Below, one piece after another: positions 1 to 9,038 of a DNA stretch of 64,000 bases. The notes beneath the pieces were generated by a model, which worked only from the letters and a program-made list of their open reading frames with translations, had not been told where the DNA came from and did no database searches. Numbering within the stretch: the first letter of the stretch is position 1; each line of letters begins with the position of its first letter. Origin of the DNA: Corynebacterium aquatimens. Its GTDB lineage: Bacteria; Actinomycetota; Actinomycetes; Mycobacteriales; Mycobacteriaceae. The stretch is taken from assembly GCF_030408395.1 (NCBI RefSeq), contig NZ_CP046980.1, positions 1,674,001 through 1,738,000 of the forward strand, in the 5' to 3' direction. Both the position numbers and the translations under genes were made by a program.

Positions 1-1
1 G

Positions 2-721
2 ATTGGTCTCGCCATGGTGGGCGTGATGGCGTACCTGCCGACCTACCTGCAGATGGTTCACGCCATGAGCCCCACGAAGGCCGGCCTGATGATGGTGCCG
101 ATGGTGGCGGGCATCATGTTGACGTCGATAGGCGTGGGCCTGCTCATCGCGCGCACGGGCCACTACAAGATCTACCCGCCGATCGGAATGGCAGTCGTCG
201 CGCTGGCGACGTGGCTGCTCACGGGGCTCACGCCGGAGACGTCGTTGACGCGGATTGGCGTAGACATCTTCATCTTCGGTTTCGGGCTTGGGCTTGTGTT
301 CCAGGTTCTGATTCTTATCGTGCAGAACTCGTTCCCGGTGGCCATCGTGGGTACCGCGACGGCAACGAACAACTTCTTCCGCCAGATCGGAATGGCGCTT
401 GGTGCGTCGCTGGTGGGCACGATCTTCATCAACAACATGCGTTCCCTCATGGAGGAGCGGCTGCCGTCAGCGATCAAATCCATCGGCCCGGACGGCGCGA
501 AATATGCCGAAGCATTTTCGCCTGACGACGGAGGGTCCGCCGCGAACTCCCTCACCCCTGAACTGGTCGCCGGGCTGCCCGATCCGATTCGGGAGGCGAT
601 CGTTTCCTCCTACAACGACGGCCTGACGCCGGTGTTCACGGCGATGATCCCGCTGATGATCCTCGCGCTGGTGATCTGCCTGCCGATTCAGCAGGTGAAA
701 CTGAAGGAAACGGTAGCGTAA
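2..721 (+). CDS. MFS drug-efflux permease, C-terminal part (partial)
   Basis: The frame is open from the window edge, so only the last ~239 residues are seen. They hold several hydrophobic segments separated by short basic loops (for example around 'GLLIARTGHYKIYPP') and a final membrane segment before a short charged tail. The arrangement, with a long extracytoplasmic loop before the last segment, resembles the C-terminal half of 14-TM DHA2 (EmrB/QacA-type) proton-driven multidrug exporters. Substrate cannot be predicted. The gene converges on the acetyltransferase gene downstream, with 15 bases between the stops. Family assignment is fairly secure; the subfamily is an inference from the C-terminal half only. 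Confidence 0.8.
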   Translation: MGLAMVGVMAYLPTYLQMVHAMSPTKAGLMMVPMVAGIMLTSIGVGLLIARTGHYKIYPPIGMAVVALATWLLTGLTPETSLTRIGVDIFIFGFGLGLVFQVLILIVQNSFPVAIVGTATATNNFFRQIGMALGASLVGTIFINNMRSLMEERLPSAIKSIGPDGAKYAEAFSPDDGGSAANSLTPELVAGLPDPIREAIVSSYNDGLTPVFTAMIPLMILALVICLPIQQVKLKETVA

Positions 722-736
722 GGGCCTATCGGCAAG

Positions 737-1315
737 CTAGGCGTGGTTGTTGCCTTTCTTCGGCAAGAGGAGCTCGTAGATATCCACGTCGCGCCAGCTG
801 CCGGCCAGCTCACCGTAGGTCATCTTGGCCATGTGGTGGTAGGTGCCCACCTTGGTGAAGCCGCGGGAGACGTGCAACCCAGCTGAGCCAGTGTTCTCGG
901 GAAAAATCCAGGCGTGGATGGACCATTTATTCAGCTTGATGCACGTGGCGATAAGCGTATCGAGGAGAGCCTTGGAAATACCCCTCCCCCGCGCGTCCGG
1001 GTGGGTGTAGATGGAGTCTTCTACGACGCCGTAGAAAACAGAACGAGTTGACGCCTGTGCTGCTGCGACCCATCCGAGCACTTTGTCGTCGTCGTTAGCC
1101 TCGACCGCGACAAAGACTGTTTCCGTGATTTTGGAGGAGATGAACTTCTCCCACGTTGGGCCGTATTGTTCGTAGGAGGCATGGCCGGTAATAAGGCCAT
1201 CTTCGTAGATCGCCCGGACCTGCGGGTAATCCTCGGGGCGGATCGGGCGAATCACGAAGTCCGCGGTGTCTGCGCCGTCGGTGCGGCCATCACGTGTTTC
1301 AGGCATGCGTGTCAT
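737..1315 (-). CDS. GNAT family N-acetyltransferase (phosphinothricin acetyltransferase-like)
   Basis: Predicted cytoplasmic acetyl-CoA-dependent N-acetyltransferase of about 192 aa. The N-terminal 'IRPIRPEDYPQVRAIYEDG' followed by 'HASYE' is typical of the phosphinothricin/methionine-sulfoximine acetyltransferase group (pat/YncA-like), and 'RGRGISKALL' is the acetyl-CoA pyrophosphate-binding loop. A GTG-started frame extends upstream to 1459, but that extension only translates the tandem hairpin repeats lying between this gene and phoH, so the ATG at 1315 (or 1306) is chosen. Natural substrate unknown; small amines or amino-acid analogues are likely. Confidence 0.8.
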   Translation of the reverse strand: MTRMPETRDGRTDGADTADFVIRPIRPEDYPQVRAIYEDGLITGHASYEQYGPTWEKFISSKITETVFVAVEANDDDKVLGWVAAAQASTRSVFYGVVEDSIYTHPDARGRGISKALLDTLIATCIKLNKWSIHAWIFPENTGSAGLHVSRGFTKVGTYHHMAKMTYGELAGSWRDVDIYELLLPKKGNNHA

Positions 1316-1322
1316 CGTACGC

Positions 1323-1484
1323 CGTGGGGCACGAATGTGCCCCACGCGTGTTTCTCCGACAGGTCCGTAGGGCACGGCTGTGGTCGCGTGGGGCACGAAT
1401 GTGCCCCACGCGTGTTTCGCCGACAGGTCCGTAGGGCACAGCTTTGGTCCGTAGGGCACGAATGTGCCCTACGCGTGTTCCTCC
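1323..1484. repeat. Tandem 63-64 bp repeats carrying the hairpin GGGCACGAATGTGCCC
   Basis: Three consecutive copies begin at 1323, 1387 and 1450. Each starts with a strong inverted repeat (arms GTGGGGCAC/GTGCCCCAC in copies 1 and 2, GTAGGGCAC/GTGCCCTAC in copy 3) and continues into CACGCGTGTTTC and AGGTCCGT. Copy 3 runs into the 3' end of phoH, whose stop codon at 1469-1471 lies in the hairpin. The other two look like duplications of the phoH tail plus its terminator-like hairpin. Confidence 0.85.
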
Positions 1485-2821
1485 AGCAGGTCCGTCACCA
1501 GCTCGGCGATCTGCGAGCGCTCGGAGCGCTGCAGGGTGATGTGCGCGAAGAGGTCTTGGCCTTTGAGTTTCTCGATTACGGCTTGGACACCGTCGTGGCG
1601 GCCGACGCGCAGGTTGTCGCGCTGGGCGACGTCGTGGGTGAGCACAACGCGGGAGCCGCGGCCGAGGCGGGACAGGACGGTGAGCAAAACGTTGCGCTCC
1701 AGCGACTGGGCTTCGTCCACGATCACGAAGGCGTCGTGGAGGCTGCGGCCGCGGATGTGCGTGAGCGGTAGTACCTCGAGCAGGTCACGGGCTGCGACTT
1801 CCTCCATGACGTTGTCGGACACAACGCCTTCGAGGGTGTCGTAGACGGCCTGAGACCAGGGGTTCATCTTTTCCATTTCGTCGCCAGGCAGGTAGCCCAG
1901 GTTTTGGCCACCCACGGCATACAGCGGGCGGAAGACGATGATGCGCTTGTGCTGTCCGCGCTCAAGCACGCTTTCCAGCCCCGCGCACAACGCCAAGGCA
2001 GACTTTCCTGTACCTGCGCGGCCGCCGACGGAGACGATGCCCACCGAGTCGTCGAGAAGCACATCGAGCGCGACGCGTTGCTCCGCGCTGCGGCCCTGGA
2101 GGCCAAAGGCGTCAATGTCACCGCGCACGAGCTTGACGACGCCTGACGGCGTAACGCGGCCAAGAGCCGACTGGGAACCGTTAGTGAGCGCGACACCGCA
2201 ATGAACCGGAAGGTCCTCTGTGTCGACCGTGACAAAGCCGGTGGCGTAGAGCTCGTCGATCTCTTCCCCTGAGACCTCCAATTCTGCCATGCCGGTGTAA
2301 CCCGTCAGAACCACGTCTTGCGCGCGGTACTCCTGGGCTGGCAGGCCCACGGCACCCGCTTTGACGCGCAAGGGAACATCTTTGGTCACCAAGACAACGT
2401 CGGTACCTTCCTGGAGGAAATTGTGCGCGCAGGCGAGGATGCGGTTGTCGTTCTCGGGGCCGCGCAGGGCGACAGGAAGGTTCGCCTGGGACTGGTGATT
2501 CAGTTCCACACGGAGGGTGCCGCCGTCGATGTTGACGGGCATCGGGTGGTCGAGCCGCTCGTAGTCGGCGCGAAGATCCTCCAAAAAGCGAAGAGCTTGG
2601 CGGGCGAACCAGCCAAGCTCTGGGTGATGACGTTTCTGCTCGAGTTCCGTGATGACCACGAGAGGCAGAACAACGTGGTGTTCCGCAAACTTCCGTAGAG
2701 CCCACGGGTCTGAAAGAAGCACCGAAGTGTCAATCACGTAGGTCTTCACGGTCGTGTTTGTGTGGTAGTTCTCCAGCGGGTGGTCACGCCGGTCGAGCTG
2801 AGAAACAGAAGGGTCAAACAT
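1469..2821 (-). CDS. phoH2: PhoH family protein with N-terminal PIN domain (PhoH2 type)
   Basis: About 450 aa. The N-terminal part ('[16 protein letters not shown]', then '[10 protein letters not shown]') is a PIN-type ribonuclease domain with its acidic residues. The C-terminal half is the PhoH ATPase: Walker A '[11 protein letters not shown]' and Walker B-like '[13 protein letters not shown]'. PhoH2 proteins of mycobacteria are reported to couple ATP-driven RNA unwinding to RNase activity, so a role in RNA metabolism is likely. ATG 2821 is preceded by AAGGGGAGCAAG, a good ribosome-binding site; an upstream alternative start has none. The gene ends inside the tandem hairpin repeat that probably terminates it. 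Confidence 0.9.
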   Translation of the reverse strand: MFDPSVSQLDRRDHPLENYHTNTTVKTYVIDTSVLLSDPWALRKFAEHHVVLPLVVITELEQKRHHPELGWFARQALRFLEDLRADYERLDHPMPVNIDGGTLRVELNHQSQANLPVALRGPENDNRILACAHNFLQEGTDVVLVTKDVPLRVKAGAVGLPAQEYRAQDVVLTGYTGMAELEVSGEEIDELYATGFVTVDTEDLPVHCGVALTNGSQSALGRVTPSGVVKLVRGDIDAFGLQGRSAEQRVALDVLLDDSVGIVSVGGRAGTGKSALALCAGLESVLERGQHKRIIVFRPLYAVGGQNLGYLPGDEMEKMNPWSQAVYDTLEGVVSDNVMEEVAARDLLEVLPLTHIRGRSLHDAFVIVDEAQSLERNVLLTVLSRLGRGSRVVLTHDVAQRDNLRVGRHDGVQAVIEKLKGQDLFAHITLQRSERSQIAELVTDLLEEHA

Positions 2822-3206
2822 AAACTTGCTCCCCTTGTGGGTGGACAGTGTCGGGCGGCACACCGGGCAGCGCGCCGCGGGGGTGTCTAAAGACGGTGTC
2901 GAGCTTCTGCGCCAGGACGATACGAAGCGTTTCGTCTACGCCTCGATGCCCTGACACCGCCCACCATAAAGGACCAAGGTTAAAAATTACATCGCTGTAA
3001 CATGAACAAAACTTGACGTTGCGTCACACCTAACCCACCTGAATCATGGGCACCGTCGTGGGGCGAGTGCGTGGGCGTGGTGCTCTGGCGTGGTGCTCTG
3101 TTGCGGGAACGCGAAAGCCCCGCTGCGGCCCCCCTTTGAATCGGGGGCTGCGCGGGGCTGTAGGCGTTAAGAAGCGTGCGGCAGTTAAGCGTTCACTGCC
3201 ACGGGC
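2822..3206. other. Intergenic region upstream of phoH
   Basis: 385 bases without a credible gene. It carries the likely phoH promoter (AT-rich stretch around 2975-3015 read leftward) with a small inverted repeat TTACATCGCTGTAA at 2987-3000, and the terminator of the lipoprotein gene at 3114-3160. Nothing else is recognisable. Confidence 0.6.
3114..3160 (-). terminator. Intrinsic terminator of the LGFP lipoprotein gene
   Basis: GC-rich inverted repeat AGCCCCGC...GGGGG / CCCCC...GCGGGGCT that ends in a short T run (CTTTCGC) when read leftward, just beyond the stop at 3207. Confidence 0.75.
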
Positions 3207-3782
3207 TTACATGGTCTCAGCGGTCCACTTGCCGTCCTTGACCATCCAGGAGATGGTGCCGTTTTCGAACTTCTGGCTCCAGCCGTTGTCGTCAGCGTTC
3301 TTTGCCTCAGCCTCGACCGGGATGCCGATCGGGTTAGCAAGGGCGCCGCCTTCCTTCCAGACGCGGGCGATCTCGCCAACGAGCTTGATGCCGCCGGTCT
3401 CCTTGGAGTACACAACGTTCTTCTCAGCGTCGTACTCAACGAGGTACTTGTCGTCTTCGTTGACAACCTTGAACGGCGTGCCCCAGTTGTCGCGCTCGAT
3501 GTCGTCCATGGACTTCTTCAGCTCAGCCGGGACCAGCACCTTCTCGCCGTCCTGGGTCTCAACCTCGACGGTCTCGCCCTCAGCGTCGGCGCCGGCAGCG
3601 TCAGCGTCCTCGGACGGGGTGACCGTGTTGGTCTCTACGTTGGTTTCGGTAGCTTCGGTCTCCACAACGGAGGTCTCAGTGGTCGTGGTCTCGCCCTTGT
3701 CGTCGCCACAAGCAACGAGGCCAGCGGACAGAGCGAGTGCCGCAGCAGCGGCGCCGAACGTACGAACAGTGGTGTTACGCAT
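3207..3782 (-). CDS. Secreted lipoprotein with LGFP-like repeat
   Basis: About 191 aa. The signal peptide ends in the lipobox 'LSAGLVAC', so export and lipid anchoring at the outer face of the membrane are expected. A Thr/Glu-rich low-complexity linker follows (about residues 25-75). The C-terminal part ('GGIKLVGEIARVWKEGG', then 'NPIGIPVE' and 'WSQKFENGTISW') has the pattern of an LGFP repeat, a module found in corynebacterial and mycobacterial envelope proteins and thought to bind cell-wall polymers. ATG 3782 has AAAGG ten bases upstream. Monocistronic between two terminators. Function beyond envelope association is unknown. Confidence 0.85.
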   Translation of the reverse strand: MRNTTVRTFGAAAAALALSAGLVACGDDKGETTTTETSVVETEATETNVETNTVTPSEDADAAGADAEGETVEVETQDGEKVLVPAELKKSMDDIERDNWGTPFKVVNEDDKYLVEYDAEKNVVYSKETGGIKLVGEIARVWKEGGALANPIGIPVEAEAKNADDNGWSQKFENGTISWMVKDGKWTAETM

Positions 3783-3831
3783 TGGAAAATAACCTTTCAT
3801 AACTAATTGCTATTACGTTGACCATTGTACA

Positions 3832-3857
3832 AAGAAAAATCCCGCGTAACCGCGGGC
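3832..3857 (-). terminator. Intrinsic terminator of the 82-aa protein gene
   Basis: Read leftward: CCCGCG-GTTA-CGCGGG followed by ATTTTTCTTTG. It lies between the small gene ending at 3984 and the lipoprotein start. Confidence 0.8.
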
Positions 3858-3983
3858 TTGCTTTCGGTTGAATAACGATTGAAAACCGGTTTGCTTTCAG
3901 CAGTGACTTTTCGACAGTTAGCTATCAGCAGCCGGCGCCTAGACGCCATTGGGCGCGTCGAGCGCCCAATGTGCGTTCAGGGC

Positions 3984-4232
3984 TTATGCGGCGGCGAGTT
4001 CCATCGCAGCCGACTCGATGCGTCCCGCGGCCAAAAGCTCGCGTGCTTCCCTGTTAGCCAGAACAGGAATGAAGGTAGGAATCACGGCACCTGCCTCGTG
4101 GCGGGCAACGACAGCCTTGAAAGTAGCCTCAATGTCCGCCGCAGCGAAAGCGCCGCCGAATTCAGCAACCAGGTCCTCCTGGATGCGGCCGTAGACGTTA
4201 GTCATCAGTGCGGTACGTGCGAAGTTCGTCAT
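3984..4232 (-). CDS. Small three-helix-bundle protein (phosphatase-like N-terminal domain, stand-alone)
   Basis: 82 aa, no signal peptide or membrane segment. The pattern 'LVAEFGGAFAAADIEATFKAVVARHE...' then 'FIPVLANREARELL' matches the three-helix dimerization domain normally fused to the N-terminus of actinobacterial arsenate reductases and low-molecular-weight phosphatases; here it is the whole protein. AGGAAGGTG seven bases before ATG 4232 supports the start. It has its own terminator (3832-3857), so it is probably monocistronic. Role unknown; dimerization with, or regulation of, a separate partner would be a guess. Confidence 0.7.
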   Translation of the reverse strand: MTNFARTALMTNVYGRIQEDLVAEFGGAFAAADIEATFKAVVARHEAGAVIPTFIPVLANREARELLAAGRIESAAMELAAA

Positions 4233-4576
4233 TATTGTTCACCTTCCTCTTCGCGTCAGGGTTGCCGTAGGTCGCACCGCCGGACGGAATCTCCGCCCAA
4301 CGATTTAACCTTGGCAACCGTTTGTTAACTTGTTGTTTACTTTAGGGCGAACAAAAGGTTAACGCAAATTAAACACGGGCATTGATAGTTGATTGCCCCC
4401 ATTGGTGGGTGATTGCCAAATGATTCGCATGTTTCCGCAGTTCACGAGCTTGTTAGGTGGCCGTTTCTACCCCGTTACAGTGCGAAATAGAAGGAGGGTA
4501 TGCAAAAAGCGGCGCTTCCCGTCGTCGAGAAGCGCCGCTGAGCGCGTGAGCCTTAAGTGGGCTGACTCAAGTGAGG
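4233..4576. other. Intergenic region between glyA and the small three-helix gene
   Basis: 344 bases. It holds the glyA terminator (4504-4539) and an AT-rich stretch at 4310-4390 (two GTTAAC sites, TTGTTTACTTTAG) that is the probable promoter of the small gene. No ORF with a plausible start and composition was seen. Confidence 0.55.
4504..4539 (-). terminator. Intrinsic terminator of glyA
   Basis: Stem AGCGGCGCTTC/GAAGCGCCGCT; reading leftward the stem is followed directly by TTTTTGC. Lies 38 bases beyond the glyA stop. Confidence 0.9.
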
Positions 4577-5866
4577 TTAGAGGAGTTTCCACTCCTCCAG
4601 GCCCGGGTAGAGCGGGAAGTCCTGGGCGAGCTTGTCCACGCGTGCGCGCAGGGCTGCGGTGTCGGCGCTCTTGTCTTGCGCGAGGGCGGTGCCGATGATG
4701 TCGGCGGTCTCGGTGAAGGCGGCGGCGTCGAAGCCACGGGTGGCCAGTGCGGCGGCACCGATGCGCAGGCCGGAAGCGACTGCTGGCGGACGCGGGTCGA
4801 ACGGAACGGCGTTGCGGTTCACGGTGATACCTACCTCGTGCAGCAGGTCTTCGGCCTGCTGGCCGTCGAGCTCAGAGTTGCGCAGGTCTGCAAGGACAAG
4901 GTGAACGTCCGTGCCGCCGGTGAGCACGTCGACGCCTGCGGCGGTGCAGTCGTCGGCAACGAGGCGCTCAGCGATGATGCGTGCACCCTCAATGGTGCGC
5001 TGCTGGCGGTCCTTGAAGTCGTCGGTGGCAGCGACCTTGAGCGCGGTAGCCTTCGCCGCGACAACGTGCATCAGCGGGCCACCCTGCTGGCCAGGGAAGA
5101 CGGCGGAGTTGAGCTTCTTCGCGTACTCCTCCTTGGCCAAAATCATGCCGGAGCGCGGGCCGCCGAGGGTCTTGTGGATAGTGGTCGAGACCACGTCAGA
5201 GTGCGGCACCGGGGACGGGTGAAGGCCAGCGGCGACGAGACCGGCGAAGTGGGCCATGTCGGTCCACAAGAAAGCACCGACCTCATCAGCAATCGAGCGG
5301 AAGGCCTCAAAGTCGATGGTGCGCGGGTAGGCAGACCAGCCGGCGATGATCACCTGCGGCTTGTGTTCCAAGGCCAGTTCGCGGACCTTGTCCATGTCAA
5401 TGCGCATGGTGTCCGGGTCAACCTCATAGGCAACGACGTTGTACAAACGGCCGGAGAAGTTGATCTTCATGCCGTGGGTGAGGTGGCCACCGTGCGCCAG
5501 GGACAGACCCATGATGGTGTCACCAGGCTGGATCAGCGCGTGAAGCACGGCGGCGTTCGCCTGCGCGCCGGAGTGCGGCTGCACGTTGGCGTACTCCGCG
5601 CCGAAAAGTGCCTTTGCGCGGTCGCGCGCGATGTCCTCGATGATGTCCACGTGCTCGCAGCCGCCGTAGTAACGGCGGCCCGGGTAGCCCTCCGCGTACT
5701 TGTTGGTCAGGACCGAACCCTGTGCCTGCAGCACCGCACGCGGCACGAAGTTCTCCGACGCGATCATCTCCAAGGTGTCGCGCTGGCGCGCAACCTCTCC
5801 AAGGATGGCGTTGTAGACGTCCGGGTCTAGCTGCGACAACTCCTGGTAGCGCAGGTCTTCACTCAT
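4577..5866 (-). CDS. glyA: Serine hydroxymethyltransferase
   Basis: PLP-dependent enzyme that converts serine plus tetrahydrofolate to glycine plus 5,10-methylene-tetrahydrofolate, the main one-carbon source. The 429-aa length is normal. Visible signatures: 'EMIASENF' near residue 33, '[14 protein letters not shown]' near 57, and '[14 protein letters not shown]' with the Schiff-base lysine at about 232. ATG 5866 is chosen (preceded by GAGTGGA); an upstream in-frame start would add 11 unlikely residues. Divergent from coaA across 77 bases, a conserved arrangement in corynebacteria. A strong terminator follows. Confidence 0.97.
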   Translation of the reverse strand: MSEDLRYQELSQLDPDVYNAILGEVARQRDTLEMIASENFVPRAVLQAQGSVLTNKYAEGYPGRRYYGGCEHVDIIEDIARDRAKALFGAEYANVQPHSGAQANAAVLHALIQPGDTIMGLSLAHGGHLTHGMKINFSGRLYNVVAYEVDPDTMRIDMDKVRELALEHKPQVIIAGWSAYPRTIDFEAFRSIADEVGAFLWTDMAHFAGLVAAGLHPSPVPHSDVVSTTIHKTLGGPRSGMILAKEEYAKKLNSAVFPGQQGGPLMHVVAAKATALKVAATDDFKDRQQRTIEGARIIAERLVADDCTAAGVDVLTGGTDVHLVLADLRNSELDGQQAEDLLHEVGITVNRNAVPFDPRPPAVASGLRIGAAALATRGFDAAAFTETADIIGTALAQDKSADTAALRARVDKLAQDFPLYPGLEEWKLL

Positions 5867-5943
5867 TGATTCCACTCTTTTCGCTCGAATCGGCTTCAAA
5901 AATAAGCACGGCGGTGTTCGTCGCCGTTTGCACCGACATTACA
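5867..5943. promoter_or_regulatory. Divergent glyA/coaA promoter region
   Basis: The only non-coding DNA between the two divergent starts, 77 bases. It must carry both promoters. No clear operator palindrome was found. Confidence 0.5.
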
Positions 5944-6918
5944 ATGGCCCGCATGCCACGCGCATCTGAACCGAGCCCGTACCTGGACTTTGACCGGCGC
6001 CAGTGGCGTGAACGCCGCGCCACGATGCCCCAGGTGCTCACGGAGACTGACCTTGAGGATCTCCGGGGCATCGGTGAAATCATCGACCTTACCGAGGTGG
6101 CGGAGATTTACCTCCCGCTGTCGCGTCTCATTCACATGCGCGTGAAAGCCCGCCAGAAGCTCATCACGGCAACAGAGACGTTCCTGTGGGAAAGCCTCGG
6201 CGAGGGCCTTTCGCGGGAGCCGGTCAAGGGCAACCCCAAGCACGTTCCCTTCATCATTGGCATTGCGGGCTCGGTCGCCGTGGGGAAATCAACAACAGCT
6301 CGTGTGCTTCAGGTCCTGCTCCAGCGGTGGAAATCGCACCCCCGGGTCGACCTTGTAACCACCGACGGGTTCCTCAAACCCACTGCGGAGTTGAAGGAGA
6401 AAGGTCTGCTCGAGCGCAAAGGCTTTCCAGAGTCCTACAATCGCCGCGACCTGATGCGCTTCGTCTCCGATGTGAAAGCTGGTAGGGAGTCCGTCAAGGC
6501 CCCTGTTTATTCCCACGACGCGTATGACGTGATCCCCGGGGAGTTTCAGGAGATCAACCAGCCGGACATCCTCATCGTGGAGGGGCTCAACGTTTTACAA
6601 ACTGGCCCCACCTTGATGGTGTCCGACTTGTTCGATTTCTCCGTCTACGTCGATGCTCACCCGCGTGACATCGAGCAGTGGTACATCGATCGCTTCATCA
6701 AGTTGAAAAACACCAACTTCCGCAAGCCCGGCGCGCACTTCGCACGCTACGCCGAGCTTGACGACGAGCAGGCGGCCATCAAGGCCCGCGAAATCTGGCA
6801 GACGATCAACCTGCCCAACCTGGTGGAAAATATCCGCCCAACCCGCATCCGCGCGTCTTTAGTCCTGCACAAAGATTCGGACCACTCCATCCAGCGCGTG
6901 CGGATGCGCAAGATCTAA
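5944..6918 (+). CDS. coaA: Type I pantothenate kinase
   Basis: Phosphorylates pantothenate with ATP, the first committed step of coenzyme A synthesis. 324 aa, usual for CoaA. P-loop '[12 protein letters not shown]' at about residues 106-117, 'TTDGFL' and '[14 protein letters not shown]' downstream, and the C-terminal 'VRMRKI' are all typical. ATG 5944 is chosen (5953 is an alternative); longer frames overlap glyA. Convergent with uppS, the stops only 7 bases apart. Confidence 0.96.
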   Translation: MARMPRASEPSPYLDFDRRQWRERRATMPQVLTETDLEDLRGIGEIIDLTEVAEIYLPLSRLIHMRVKARQKLITATETFLWESLGEGLSREPVKGNPKHVPFIIGIAGSVAVGKSTTARVLQVLLQRWKSHPRVDLVTTDGFLKPTAELKEKGLLERKGFPESYNRRDLMRFVSDVKAGRESVKAPVYSHDAYDVIPGEFQEINQPDILIVEGLNVLQTGPTLMVSDLFDFSVYVDAHPRDIEQWYIDRFIKLKNTNFRKPGAHFARYAELDDEQAAIKAREIWQTINLPNLVENIRPTRIRASLVLHKDSDHSIQRVRMRKI

Positions 6919-6925
6919 GCGTCGT

Positions 6926-7699
6926 TTACTTACCAAAGCGGCGCGAGCGCTGGGAAAAATCGCGCAGCGCGCGCAGGAAGTCAATCTTCCTAAACGCAGG
7001 CCAGTAGGTGTCGGTGAACCAGATTTCTGAATACGCCGACTGCCAGATCAAAAACCCAGACAGACGCTGTTCGCCGGAGGTGCGGATCACCAAATCCGGG
7101 TCGGGTTGCCCGGAGGTGTACAGGTGCTCGGACAGGGTCTCAGCGGTGACGGTGTCCGCGAGATCAGAGGCGCTGACGCCCGCGTCCACCTGCGCGTGAA
7201 TGAAGTTCTTCACCGCATCGACGATTTCTTGGCGGCCACCGTAGCCAACGGCGATGTTCACCACGATCCCGTCCGCGCGCGGCCCGTCCGTGGCCGCTGC
7301 GGCTGATTGCATGCGTTCAGAAACCGCGGCGGGCAACAGCTCAAGCTTGCCCATTAAACGCAGCCGGGCGACAAAGGGATTGTTGGACAGCTCATCAATA
7401 ACACCGGAAATGATGTCGAGCAGAAGCTGAACTTCTTCTTCCGATCGCGCGAGGTTTTCCGTGGACAACAGGTAGATCGTTACTACCTCGACGCCCATCT
7501 CCGCTGACCATTCCACCAGTTCGGAGATTTTCGCGGCCCCCACCCGGTGGCCGTGGGATACATCAGTAAAGCCCGCTTCACGCGCCCAGCGCCGGTTGCC
7601 GTCCGCCATTACAGCGATGTGTTTCGGCCGCGGTGCGTCCTGGAGCTCGCGCTTCAGCCTCGCTTCATAGAGCGGGTAGAGAAGAGAATCGAGCGCCAT
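6926..7699 (-). CDS. uppS: Cis-prenyltransferase (short-chain Z-isoprenyl diphosphate synthase / UppS family)
   Basis: About 257 aa. Condenses isopentenyl diphosphate onto an allylic diphosphate in cis, feeding decaprenyl-phosphate synthesis for the cell wall. The signature 'HIAVMADGNRRWA' holds the catalytic Asp, and 'IRTSGEQRLSGFLIWQSAYSE' is the C-terminal family motif. By its position next to coaA-glyA and mca it corresponds to the Rv1086-type (short-chain, Z,E-farnesyl) enzyme rather than the longer-chain paralogue; this is inference from synteny. Start ATG 7699 or GTG 7705; neither has a clear ribosome-binding site. Confidence 0.92.
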   Translation of the reverse strand: MALDSLLYPLYEARLKRELQDAPRPKHIAVMADGNRRWAREAGFTDVSHGHRVGAAKISELVEWSAEMGVEVVTIYLLSTENLARSEEEVQLLLDIISGVIDELSNNPFVARLRLMGKLELLPAAVSERMQSAAAATDGPRADGIVVNIAVGYGGRQEIVDAVKNFIHAQVDAGVSASDLADTVTAETLSEHLYTSGQPDPDLVIRTSGEQRLSGFLIWQSAYSEIWFTDTYWPAFRKIDFLRALRDFSQRSRRFGK

Positions 7700-7713
7700 A
7701 TACACAAACGTTA

Positions 7714-8076
7714 CTAAAAGATCCCGCTCTTGCGTTGATCCAGGAGGCCTTCTTCAGCCATCGCCTTATCGACGGCCGCGGAATCAAACACATCGATCCC
7801 ATGCTCGTCGGCAAACATGCGACGCCGGTTAAAGCGGGAGAACCTGCGGTGGAATGCCCACCCGATGGAAATGACAACGACGGCGAGCGCGACGACGATG
7901 AACAATCCCGTCGGCGCTGCCTTTCCAAACTCCGGCCCGACTAGGCCCTGCGGCCCCTCCCCCGGCACATGCGAATCGGCGGGCACGGACACCGTGGTTG
8001 TCGTCTCCGTCATCAGGTCGGTTTGAGTCGCCTCGGCTCCAGCGCTGTCCGCCGGAGTATTCACGGCATTAGTCAT
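7714..8076 (-). CDS. Small membrane protein downstream of mca
   Basis: 120 aa. A Thr/Glu-rich N-terminal half, one hydrophobic segment 'TGLFIVVALAVVVISIGWAF', then a basic stretch 'HRRFSRFNRRR' and a polar C-terminus. A single-pass membrane protein with the basic side probably cytoplasmic. Its ATG overlaps the mca stop by 8 bases (ATGACTAA), so the two are translationally coupled, an arrangement shared with mycobacteria. No function is known to me. Confidence 0.8.
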   Translation of the reverse strand: MTNAVNTPADSAGAEATQTDLMTETTTTVSVPADSHVPGEGPQGLVGPEFGKAAPTGLFIVVALAVVVISIGWAFHRRFSRFNRRRMFADEHGIDVFDSAAVDKAMAEEGLLDQRKSGIF

Positions 8077-8953
8077 CGCTTGACTCCTTCACTTCAATTC
8101 CTGCAAACAGATCAGTCTCTGGAAGCGGGGATTCCACGCGCGTGCGGGCTAGCTCAAATTCTTCGGTGGGCCACACTTCGGCTTGGACTTCCACGGGGCT
8201 TGCAAGGAAGGCCCCGGCCGGATCAATCTGGGTCGCGTGTGCGGTCAGCGCCTCCGCGCGCTGCCCGAAGTAGTCCGCGCACTGGATCTGCGTGGTCACG
8301 CGCTCCATGATGTCGGCGCGCCCCTCTTCCCAGCGCTTAATCATGGGTTCGTATGGGCTCGACTTCCCTTCGTCGATAAGCCGCTCATGCAAAAGCTTCA
8401 TGCGCTTGTAGACAAAGCCGTGCGTGTAGTACATCTTTAGCGGCGTCCAGGGCTCGCCGGCTTCTGGGGCGTAGGACGCGTCACCGGATTTCTCCCATGC
8501 GACCATCGAAATCTCATGGACTTTGAGGTGATCCGGGTGGGGGTACCCGCCGTTTTCGTCGTACGTAATGATGACGTGCGGCTTGAAATCACGAATCCGC
8601 GCGACAAGATCACGCGAAACCGCGTCCGTATCCGCCAACGCAAAGCATCCCTCGGGCAGCGGCGGCAGCGGATCCCCCTGCGGCAGACCGGAGTCCACAT
8701 ACCCCATCCACTCATGCTCGACTCCCAGCGCGGATGCTGCGCGCGCCATCTCCTCACGGCGAATCTCCGTCATCCGCTCAATCACCCCCGGGCGATCCAT
8801 CGCCGGGTTCAAAATGTCGCCCCGCTGGCCGCCCGTACACGTCAACACCTTGACGCGGTGGCCCTCCGCGGCGTATTTCGCCATCGTCGCCGCACCCTTC
8901 GACGATTCATCGTCCGGGTGCGCATGGATAGCCAATAAGCGAAGTCCCGTCAC
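8069..8953 (-). CDS. mca: Mycothiol S-conjugate amidase
   Basis: Zinc amidase that cleaves mycothiol S-conjugates to a mercapturic acid (exported) and GlcN-Ins (recycled), a detoxification route special to actinobacteria. About 294 aa. The metal-binding 'AIHAHPDDES' lies at the N-terminus and 'YPHPDH' further on. GTG 8953 gives the usual N-terminus and has GGAGAGG about 12 bases upstream; TTG 8965 sits directly against that site and is less likely. One copy of the 11-mer repeat described in the findings (8371-8381) lies in this gene. Confidence 0.94.
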   Translation of the reverse strand: MTGLRLLAIHAHPDDESSKGAATMAKYAAEGHRVKVLTCTGGQRGDILNPAMDRPGVIERMTEIRREEMARAASALGVEHEWMGYVDSGLPQGDPLPPLPEGCFALADTDAVSRDLVARIRDFKPHVIITYDENGGYPHPDHLKVHEISMVAWEKSGDASYAPEAGEPWTPLKMYYTHGFVYKRMKLLHERLIDEGKSSPYEPMIKRWEEGRADIMERVTTQIQCADYFGQRAEALTAHATQIDPAGAFLASPVEVQAEVWPTEEFELARTRVESPLPETDLFAGIEVKESSDD

Positions 8954-9038
8954 AAGACTTACCAACCTCTCCGTCCACTCACGGTTTAAAGGGGGTTACA
9001 GTTGAATGTGGTTCATGTTACTCAGGAAGGGTTTTCAT

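Noticed and set aside
1316..1459. N-terminal extension of the acetyltransferase from GTG 1459
   Set aside because: The extra residues come only from the tandem hairpin repeats and do not match the family N-terminus.
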